From NCBI GenBank assembly GCA_001898425.1, contig MKTV01000021.1:81853-121398 (forward strand): a stretch of DNA of 39,546 nt, read 5' to 3'. Position 1 is the first letter of the stretch; every line of letters starts with the position of its first letter. Origin of the DNA: Rhodospirillales bacterium 69-11. Lineage in GTDB: Bacteria; Pseudomonadota; Alphaproteobacteria; Acetobacterales; Acetobacteraceae. Of this stretch, positions 16,967-24,033 are shown one piece after another. Under the pieces are notes generated by a model. That model saw only the letters and a program-made list of their open reading frames with translations, was not told the origin of the DNA and did not search any database. Made by a program: the position numbers and the translations under genes.

Positions 16967-18913
16967 ATGACGACGACGGCAGGCGACGTGTCGCCCGCGC
17001 TCGAGCTGGCGCCCGAAGATGGCGGGCGCGATCGGCTCAGTGGCTTTTCGTACTGGTTGGCCTTGGTCTTCGGTACGGTCGGCATCGCGATGACGATCAA
17101 CCAGACGTTCAACCTCAACGTCTTCGGTGGCCCGATCATCGATACCGGGTTCTTCTACATCGTCCTCGGTCTGTTCCTGTCGCTCGCCTTCCTCGCCTAC
17201 CCGTCCCATATCGGGGCCCGTCACCGCATCCCCTGGTTCGACTGGCTCCTCTTCGCCGCGACACTCGGCTGCTGCGGCTTTCTGGCCTGGAACGGCGGCC
17301 GCATCGTCGCCGAAGGCTGGGATCTTGATGCGCCGACCAGTGCGACCATCGTCGCGGGCTGCATCTGCCTGCTCGCGCTGGAGGGCCTGCGGCGCGCGGG
17401 GGGCGCCGTGCTGTTCGGCATGTGCGTGATCTTCGCCCTGTTCCCGCTGTTCTCCGACCACATGCCCGGCTTCCTGTGGGGGCCGAGCATGACCTTGGCG
17501 CAGACGGTGCGGGCGCATGCGATGGGGGTGGAGAGCATCATCGGCGTGCCGATGCGGACCGTCGCCTCCCTGCTGGTCGGCTTCCTGGTATTCGGGTCCG
17601 CGCTGGTGGTGACCGGCGGCGGCGCGTTCTTCATGGCGTTGGCGACCGCCCTGATGGGCCGCAGCCGCGGCGGCCCGGCCAAGGTCGCCGTCCTGTCCAG
17701 CGGATTCTTCGGCTCGCTCTCGGGCAGCGTGATCTCGAACGTCGTCACCACCGGCCAGCTCACGATCCCGACCATGAAGCGGATCGGCTATCCGCCCGCC
17801 TATGCCGGCGCGGTCGAGGCCTGCGCGTCCACCGGTGGCGCGCTGATGCCGCCCGTCATGGGCGCCGTCGCTTTCATCATGGCCGAGTTCCTGAACGTGC
17901 CCTACAGCGCCGTGATGCTGTCGGCGGTGATCCCCGCTCTGCTGTACTACGGCATCCTGCTGCTGCAGACGGATCACTACGCGGCGCGGAACGGCCTGCG
18001 CGCGCAGCCGCCCGAGGAGATCCCGCAACTCGGCCCGGTGTTCCGCCAGGGCTGGCACTTCCTGTTCAGCCTGGGGCTGCTGACCTACCTGCTGCTGGTG
18101 ATGAAGCAGGAGGCGCTGGCCCCCTACATCGCGACCGTGGTGCTGCTGGCGACCTCGATCGTGTTCGGCAAGGACCGCTTCGGTCTGACCGGCCTGCGGG
18201 ACCTCACGATCGACGCCACCCGCAACATCATCAACATCGTCGCGATCCTGGCCGGCGTGGGATTCATCGTCGGCTCGCTGTCCTACACCGGCGTCGGAGG
18301 CGCCTTCTCCCGCGAGCTCCTGCAGTTCGCGAACGGGAACGTCTACCTGCTGCTGGTGCTGGGCGCGCTCACCAGCTTCATCCTCGGCATGGGGATGACC
18401 TCCAGCGCCTGCTACATCTTCCTCGCGATCACGCTGGGGCCGGCGCTGGTCGGTGCCGGGCTGGACCCGATCGCGAGCCACCTGTTCATCCTGTACTGGG
18501 GCCTGATCAGCTTCATCACGCCGCCCGTCGCCCTGGCCGCGATCGCCGCGGCCACCATCGCGCGCGCCGATCCCTGGCGGACCGGCGTGCTCGCCATGCG
18601 GCTGGGCATGGTGAACTTCATCCTGCCGTTCCTGTTCGCACTGAACCCGACGCTGATCCTGCACGGGACCCCGATGGAGATCGTGCAGGACGTCGCCACC
18701 GCCATGATCGCGATCTGGCTGCTGGCGGCCGGGTTCGAGGGCTGGCTGTACGGGGTGGGACGGATCGGCCTCGCGCCGCGCGCCCTGGTGCTTCTGGCCG
18801 GGTTCGGGCTGCTCAAGCCGGGCATCGAGACCGATCTGTTCGGCCTCGTGCTGGTCGGATCGGTCTACACCGCCACGATCATGACGCGCCGCCGTCGGCA
18901 CACGCCCGCCTGA
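16967..18913 (+). CDS. TRAP transporter fused permease (TAXI type, DctQM fusion)
   Basis: A 648-residue membrane protein in which the small and large TRAP permease subunits are fused, the usual state for TAXI systems. An N-terminal group of about four helices (residues 20-165) corresponds to DctQ, and the rest to the 12-helix DctM part. Recognisable DctM stretches are VLSSGFFGSLSGSVISNVV, EACASTGGALMPPVMGAVA and LGMGMTSSACYIFLAITLGP. Transport is driven by an ion gradient, with solute handed over by the TAXI binding protein encoded divergently at 15552-16688. The start is supported by AGGGAG upstream. The gene is followed by a very strong inverted repeat. Confidence 0.92.
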   Translation: MTTTAGDVSPALELAPEDGGRDRLSGFSYWLALVFGTVGIAMTINQTFNLNVFGGPIIDTGFFYIVLGLFLSLAFLAYPSHIGARHRIPWFDWLLFAATLGCCGFLAWNGGRIVAEGWDLDAPTSATIVAGCICLLALEGLRRAGGAVLFGMCVIFALFPLFSDHMPGFLWGPSMTLAQTVRAHAMGVESIIGVPMRTVASLLVGFLVFGSALVVTGGGAFFMALATALMGRSRGGPAKVAVLSSGFFGSLSGSVISNVVTTGQLTIPTMKRIGYPPAYAGAVEACASTGGALMPPVMGAVAFIMAEFLNVPYSAVMLSAVIPALLYYGILLLQTDHYAARNGLRAQPPEEIPQLGPVFRQGWHFLFSLGLLTYLLLVMKQEALAPYIATVVLLATSIVFGKDRFGLTGLRDLTIDATRNIINIVAILAGVGFIVGSLSYTGVGGAFSRELLQFANGNVYLLLVLGALTSFILGMGMTSSACYIFLAITLGPALVGAGLDPIASHLFILYWGLISFITPPVALAAIAAATIARADPWRTGVLAMRLGMVNFILPFLFALNPTLILHGTPMEIVQDVATAMIAIWLLAAGFEGWLYGVGRIGLAPRALVLLAGFGLLKPGIETDLFGLVLVGSVYTATIMTRRRRHTPA

Positions 18914-18950
18914 GCCGGCGACGTGGGCCGTCCGACGGCATCTCGACATG

Positions 18951-18987
18951 CATCAGGCGCCTGGAGACGGCCTCCAGGCGCCTGATG
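18951..18987. terminator. Strong bidirectional terminator hairpin
   Basis: A perfect 16-base stem: CATCAGGCGCCTGGAG at 18951-18966 and its complement at 18972-18987, with a five-base loop. It lies between the convergent TRAP permease and LLM genes. A further copy of the arm core (GGCGCCTGATG) follows at about 18994-19004, so the element may be a remnant of a longer repeat. No clear T-run follows. Confidence 0.65.
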
Positions 18988-19040
18988 ATTGTTGGGCGCC
19001 TGATGGTTTCGGGCCCTGAATGGGGGCAGGGCTAACGGCG

Positions 19041-20117
19041 TCAGGCGGCCAGGACTGCCTCCCGGTCGATCGCCGCCGCACCGGCCTTCAGCCGCGGGAT
19101 CAGCTCCTCCCCGAACGCCGCGGCATCGGCCAGCGGGTCGAACCCGCGGATCAGGAACGAGGCAACGCCAAGCCGGTAGTATTTCAGCATTGCCTCCGCC
19201 ACCTGCTCGGGCGTCCCGACGAGGCAGGACGTGTTGCCCTTGCCACCCGACAGCCCAGCCACCGGCATCCAGAGGCGCTCGTCATGGATGTCGCCCCTGG
19301 CGGCGAGTTCGACGAGGCGCCGCCCCGACTGGTCCTGGCTGCGGGGCTGCGGAGGCGCCTGGTTGAGCGAGTCGAGGATCCCGCGGGCCTTGTCCCACGC
19401 CTCGCCCTCGGTGCGTCCCAGGATCGGACGGAACGAGACGTTGAATTTCGGCGCGGGCCGATCGAAGACCCCCGCCATCTCGCGAAAGGCCGCGATGCGT
19501 TCGGCGGTCTCCGCCAGCGGCTCGCCAAACATCGCGAAGGTGTCGCAATGCTGCGCGCCCATTGTCAGTGCGCCCGGGGATGATCCACCGAACAGCAACT
19601 CGGGGTAGGGACGCTGCACCGGACGGACATCGGGAAAGACCTGCCGGACCCGGTAGAAGCGGCCGTCGTAGTCGAACGGCTCCTTGCAGGTCCAGGTGCG
19701 CCGCATGACGTCGAGATACTCCGCCGCCCGCTCGTAGCGCTCCTCCTTCGGGGTGAAATCGCCGTCCCGCTGCATATCCTCGTCGCTGTTGCCGGCGATG
19801 ATGTGGATCGCGAGGCGTCCGCCCCACAGCGCATCGAACGTGGCGATGCTGCGTGCGGCAAGCGTCGGCGCCACCAGCCCAGGCCGGTGCGCGATCAGGT
19901 AGCCGAGCCGGGTGGTCTGCGAGGCGGCGTAGGAGGCGACGGCGAACCCTTCCGCCGAAGAGGAGTAGTAGCCGACCAGCACGAGGTCGAACCCGGCGTT
20001 CTCGTGCGCCTGCGCGAACTCACCAAGGAAGGTCGGGGAAACGCCGCCGCCGATGACGTGCAGCGCGGTTCCACCCGGCGGGGCAACCCCGATCATGCCG
20101 ATGATCCTGATGGGCAT
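19041..20117 (-). CDS. LLM-class flavin-dependent oxidoreductase (alkanesulfonate monooxygenase-like)
   Basis: A 358-residue bacterial-luciferase-like (beta/alpha)8 protein that would use FMNH2 or F420; the SsuD-like pattern favours FMNH2. Typical segments are AGFDLVLVGYYSS near the N-terminus, AHRPGLVAPTLAARSIATFD, the phosphate-binding HIIAGNSDEDMQRDGD and the late SCLVGTPEQVAEAML. The family includes alkanesulfonate, nitrilotriacetate and type II Baeyer-Villiger monooxygenases. The ATG at 20117 is preceded by AGGAG at good spacing; a TTG two codons earlier is less likely. It is the last gene of a row with two Baeyer-Villiger monooxygenases, 67 bases after the first of them. No separate flavin reductase gene is visible in the window. 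Confidence 0.85.
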   Translation of the reverse strand: MPIRIIGMIGVAPPGGTALHVIGGGVSPTFLGEFAQAHENAGFDLVLVGYYSSSAEGFAVASYAASQTTRLGYLIAHRPGLVAPTLAARSIATFDALWGGRLAIHIIAGNSDEDMQRDGDFTPKEERYERAAEYLDVMRRTWTCKEPFDYDGRFYRVRQVFPDVRPVQRPYPELLFGGSSPGALTMGAQHCDTFAMFGEPLAETAERIAAFREMAGVFDRPAPKFNVSFRPILGRTEGEAWDKARGILDSLNQAPPQPRSQDQSGRRLVELAARGDIHDERLWMPVAGLSGGKGNTSCLVGTPEQVAEAMLKYYRLGVASFLIRGFDPLADAAAFGEELIPRLKAGAAAIDREAVLAA

Positions 20118-20184
20118 GGGCAACTCCTGCTTCGGTCGAATTTCGCCGTGTGTCGTGTCTACGCGGTCCAGGGTCGGCCAGCGG

Positions 20185-22110
20185 TCAGGCGATCGCCAGG
20201 TCCGCCGGGTCCGGCTTGCGCAGGAACGCCGACATCTCGGCCGTGTAGAACGGGTTCATCGTGGCCGAACGGCCATGCTCGGTCCAATAGTAGTTGCGCG
20301 CGCGCGGATCGCTCCACGCCATGCCGAGATTGCGTTCGTCCACCAGCCGGTTGTAGCGCCAGAACGCGTCGGGCCGGACCTCCATGCTTCGGCCGTTCCC
20401 CAGCACCAGCATCTCCATGCACTGCAATGCATAGAGCGCGACCTTCTCGTGGAACGATGCCACGTTCAGGGCGCCGTTGGTGTTCGGGCCGTAGATCGAC
20501 CACAGATTGGGGAAGCCCGGCATCATGCAGCCGAGATAGGCGCGTGCGCCGTCCTTCGCCCACATGTCCTCGAGCCTCTGGCCTCCGGTGCCGGTAATGG
20601 TCATCGGGTAGAGGTACTCGGTCGCGTGGAAGCCGGTCGCGTAGACGATCACGTCCGCCTCGTGCAGCGTGCCATCCGTCGCGACGACGCCCTGCGGCTC
20701 GATGCGCGCGATCCCGCCGGTGACGAGGGTGACGTTGTCGCGCTTCAGGGCGTCGAGGATGCAGTACTCCGGGTCGACGACCACCGCGCGCGCCGACCAG
20801 ATCGGGTGCGCCGGAGTCATGGTGGCGACGAGCGCCGGATCCTCGAGCTTGCGCGTCAGGAACTCGATGCACGCGTCGCGGGCGCGCTTGTTGAGCGGGT
20901 TGACGGCGTAGGGATCCGAGAAGTCCGGATCGATCCGCGCGGCATGTGCGATCCGGTCGAGGGAGCAGGTGCGGGCGCGCATGAAGTTGGTGTGGAACGG
21001 CAGGTTGCGATCGAGCCAGTTGACCTGCGGCGGGAAGGGCGAGCGGTAGCCGGGCACGGGGAACAGCCATTGCGGCGTGCGCTGGAACACCGTGACATGG
21101 GCTGCCTCGAGCGCGATCTCGGGGATCATCTGATACCCCGTGCAGCCGGTGCCGATGACCGCCACACGCTTGCCCTTGAGGTCGGCCTCCTCCGGCCAAC
21201 GGGCCGTGTGCCATGCGGCCCCGGCGAACGACTGCGCACCTTGGATGTCGGGGATCTGCGGGCGGCTGAGGAAGCCGACCGCCGTGATGACCGCGCGCGA
21301 GCGGATGGTGCGCGCGCCCTCCGGTCCCTCGACGCTGATCTCCCACTCGCCGGCGGCATCGTCCCAGGTCAGCGCCTTGACCTCGGTGTGGAACTGGATG
21401 TGGCGCCGCAGATCGAACTGGTCGGCCACCCAGTCGAAATACTTCACGTTCTCCCGCCACTCGCAGAACGGGTTGGGATACGGGAAGTCGACGCCGAACA
21501 GATGCGTGTAGGACCGGCTGGGCGTGTCGACCCGGGCGCCCGGATAGCGGTTCTCCCACCATGTCCCGCCGACGCCGGAATTCTTCTCGATGACGGTGAA
21601 CGGGAACCCGGCCTGACGCAGTTGAAGCGCGGCATTCAGTCCGCCCATGCCGGCACCGATGACCGTGACGGTGAAATCCTTCATCCGCGCCGGATCGGGT
21701 GTTTCCTGCCAGCGCAGTGACCGCACGGCCGGATCGATCGCGGTCTCCTCGATGTAGTGATGCAGCTCCTCGCCTCTCAGGGTCCGGCCGAGCATCAGGC
21801 TCAGGCTGGCCGGGAGGCGTTCGGACGGGCCGATGGAGATCGGGCCGGCGCCGTCGTCGCGGTAGGATTTCAGGAACGCCGCGCCCTTCCGCCGGAGCAG
21901 CGCCACGTCCTGTTCGGTGGCGGCGGCGGCGACCTCGAAATAGCCGGTCTGCACCGTCTTCGTGCCGGTGGCCGCCACCTCCGGATCGCCGGTGAGCTGA
22001 TACAGCAGGCCGCGCAGCACCATCGGGTCGGCGTAGGCGATGGCGTCCTCGATGGTCGCGTCATCCGCGTTCCGCAATTCCTGCCGCGAAGACAGTGCCT
22101 GCGTGCTCAT
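20185..22110 (-). CDS. Baeyer-Villiger monooxygenase with N-terminal extension (4-hydroxyacetophenone monooxygenase-like)
   Basis: A 641-residue FAD/NADPH type I Baeyer-Villiger monooxygenase, converting ketones to esters or lactones with O2. After an extra N-terminal region of about 145 residues come the FAD motif GAGMGG (152-157), GGTWWENRYPG (181-191), the fingerprint FAGAAWHTARWP (295-306) and the NADPH motif GTGCTG (320-325). An N-terminal extension and a length near 640 are features of 4-hydroxyacetophenone monooxygenase and its relatives. The start at 22110 has GAGGAG nine bases upstream. It lies 155 bases downstream of a second Baeyer-Villiger gene and 67 bases upstream of the LLM gene. 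The ketone substrate is not predictable. Confidence 0.9.
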   Translation of the reverse strand: MSTQALSSRQELRNADDATIEDAIAYADPMVLRGLLYQLTGDPEVAATGTKTVQTGYFEVAAAATEQDVALLRRKGAAFLKSYRDDGAGPISIGPSERLPASLSLMLGRTLRGEELHHYIEETAIDPAVRSLRWQETPDPARMKDFTVTVIGAGMGGLNAALQLRQAGFPFTVIEKNSGVGGTWWENRYPGARVDTPSRSYTHLFGVDFPYPNPFCEWRENVKYFDWVADQFDLRRHIQFHTEVKALTWDDAAGEWEISVEGPEGARTIRSRAVITAVGFLSRPQIPDIQGAQSFAGAAWHTARWPEEADLKGKRVAVIGTGCTGYQMIPEIALEAAHVTVFQRTPQWLFPVPGYRSPFPPQVNWLDRNLPFHTNFMRARTCSLDRIAHAARIDPDFSDPYAVNPLNKRARDACIEFLTRKLEDPALVATMTPAHPIWSARAVVVDPEYCILDALKRDNVTLVTGGIARIEPQGVVATDGTLHEADVIVYATGFHATEYLYPMTITGTGGQRLEDMWAKDGARAYLGCMMPGFPNLWSIYGPNTNGALNVASFHEKVALYALQCMEMLVLGNGRSMEVRPDAFWRYNRLVDERNLGMAWSDPRARNYYWTEHGRSATMNPFYTAEMSAFLRKPDPADLAIA

Positions 22111-22265
22111 GGTCCTGGACTCCTCGGCATCGCTCTCGTTGATCCGACCTGAGCGAGCGGGGCGCGCGGAGTCAAGTTCAGCCGGCGCTGCCGACGCCGC
22201 GGCCGAGCGGCGGACGCAGGCAAGGGCAGCGGGGAACACCGACTGCCCGACGCCAGTTGGTTGAG

Positions 22266-23906
22266 CTAGGAGAGGGTGAACCCCTCATATCCCTCGGCTG
22301 CGACGGTCTGGCAGATCTCTCGATAGCGAACGAGGCCGCCGGCATAGGGCATGAAGACCCGCGGCTTTCCCGGAATGTTGGCGCCGAGATACCAGGAGTG
22401 CGTCGCGCGCGGCAGCAATGTCCGGTGCGCGGCCTCGTTGACCTCCACCACCCATTTCTCGACGGCTTCGGGACGGGCCTCGATCCGCTCCAGCCCTTGC
22501 GCGCGCATGTGGCGGATGCAGTCGGTGATCCAGTCCACGTGCTGCTCGATCGCAACGGGCATGTTGCACAGCACGGACGGGCTGCCGGGACCGGTGATGG
22601 TGAACAGGTTCGGGAAGCCCGCGACCTGCAGGCCGAGGTAGTTGCGCGGCCCTTCCTCCCACACCTCCTTCAGCGCGACGCCGTCCCGTCCGCGGATGTC
22701 CATCCGCAGCAGAGGTCCCGTCATCGCGTCGAAGCCCGTCGCGAAGACGATGATGTCGACAGGGTATTCCGCGTCGGTGGTGCGGATCCCCGTTTCGCTG
22801 ATGCACTCGATCGGCGCTGCCTTGACGTTCACCAGCGAGACGTTCGCCCGGTTGAACGTCTCGAAATAGTCGGTGTCGATCGGGGGACGCTTGGCCGCAT
22901 AGGGGTGGTCGATGTCGGACAGGATGGCCGCGGTCTCGGGATCCTTCACGATCGAGCGGATCTTGCGCTTGATGAAATCCGCCGCGGTGTTGTTGGCCTC
23001 CTGGCTGACGAGCATGTCCTGGAACGAGGCCCGGAACTGCAGGCCCCCGCGTTCCCACGCCTGTTCGTAGATCTTCTCACGCTCCTCCGACGGCGTGTCG
23101 ACCGCCTTCACCTCCGACACCTTGAAGGCCATCCCGTTATACGTCTGATGCGTCAGCGCGCGGATCTCCGCGGCGTTCTGCTTGACGTACTGCTTGAACT
23201 CGGGCGTCAGCGGCACGTTGCGCGCCGGCACCGAGTAGTTCGCGGTGCGTTGGAAGACGGTCAGATGCTTCGCCTGCGCCGCGATGACGGGGGCAGCCTG
23301 GATCGCGGTGGACCCGGTGCCGATCATGCCGACGCGCTTGCCCGTGAAATCCACGCCGTCATGCGGCCACTGGCCCGTGTGGTACCAATCTCCCTTGAAG
23401 TCCTGCAGGCCGGGAATGTTCGGCACGTTGGCGGTGGAGAGGCAGCCCACCGCGGTGATCAGGAACCTGGCGGAGAAGTTCTCCCCGGTGTCCGTCCGGA
23501 CGCGCCAGCGGTTGGCGGCCGCATCATAGTGCGCCGCCGTCACGCGGGTGTTGAACTGGATGTCGCGCTTCAGGTCGAACTTGTCCGCCGCGAAGTTCAG
23601 GTAGCGCAGGATCTCGGCCTGGCCCGGGTAGCGTTCGGACCACTCCCACTCCCGCATGAGCTCCGGCGAGAACGTGTACCAGTAGACGTGGCTTTCCGAG
23701 TCACACCGCGCGCCCGGGTAGCGGTTCCAGTACCATGTGCCGCCTACGCCATCCGCGGCTTCCAGCGCCTTCACGGAAAGCCCGAGCCGATCACGCAGGC
23801 ACAGCAACTGGTAGAGCCCCGCGAACCCCGCGCCGATCACCAGCGCGTCCAGCTCGGTCGCATTGCCGGCGTCGGTGTGATGAGGGGCCGTCACAACGTT
23901 CGTCAT
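22266..23906 (-). CDS. Type I Baeyer-Villiger monooxygenase (cyclohexanone monooxygenase-like)
   Basis: A 546-residue FAD/NADPH monooxygenase of normal length for the cyclohexanone/phenylacetone monooxygenase group. It shows GAGFAG (25-30) for FAD, GGTWYWNRYPGARCD (55-69), the complete fingerprint FKGDWYHTGQWPHDG (170-184) and GTGSTA (196-201) for NADPH. The Arg of the group's active site is probably within the RAS/RTA segments but cannot be assigned without alignment. It lacks the N-terminal extension of its neighbour at 20185, so the two are not a recent duplication. It starts 127 bases after the patatin-like gene on the same strand and may share its transcript. Confidence 0.92.
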   Translation of the reverse strand: MTNVVTAPHHTDAGNATELDALVIGAGFAGLYQLLCLRDRLGLSVKALEAADGVGGTWYWNRYPGARCDSESHVYWYTFSPELMREWEWSERYPGQAEILRYLNFAADKFDLKRDIQFNTRVTAAHYDAAANRWRVRTDTGENFSARFLITAVGCLSTANVPNIPGLQDFKGDWYHTGQWPHDGVDFTGKRVGMIGTGSTAIQAAPVIAAQAKHLTVFQRTANYSVPARNVPLTPEFKQYVKQNAAEIRALTHQTYNGMAFKVSEVKAVDTPSEEREKIYEQAWERGGLQFRASFQDMLVSQEANNTAADFIKRKIRSIVKDPETAAILSDIDHPYAAKRPPIDTDYFETFNRANVSLVNVKAAPIECISETGIRTTDAEYPVDIIVFATGFDAMTGPLLRMDIRGRDGVALKEVWEEGPRNYLGLQVAGFPNLFTITGPGSPSVLCNMPVAIEQHVDWITDCIRHMRAQGLERIEARPEAVEKWVVEVNEAAHRTLLPRATHSWYLGANIPGKPRVFMPYAGGLVRYREICQTVAAEGYEGFTLS

Positions 23907-24033
23907 GCTTCGCGCATCCCGTGCTGGATTGTCTTCTCCCCCAGCATGAGATCGCGTCCGTCATCCTGGCGCAAGGCGACCACGCCAGCGGGGCGCGGCA
24001 TCTCGGCGCCGATCTCGCCCGGACGACCGCGCG

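Noticed and set aside
16718-18949. Open frame of 743 codons on the minus strand opposite the TRAP permease
   Set aside because: Low-complexity charged translation without motifs, antisense to a certain membrane protein.
20185-23906. The two Baeyer-Villiger genes as a recent tandem duplication
   Set aside because: They differ in length, N-terminal extension and most motif-flanking residues, so they belong to different subgroups.
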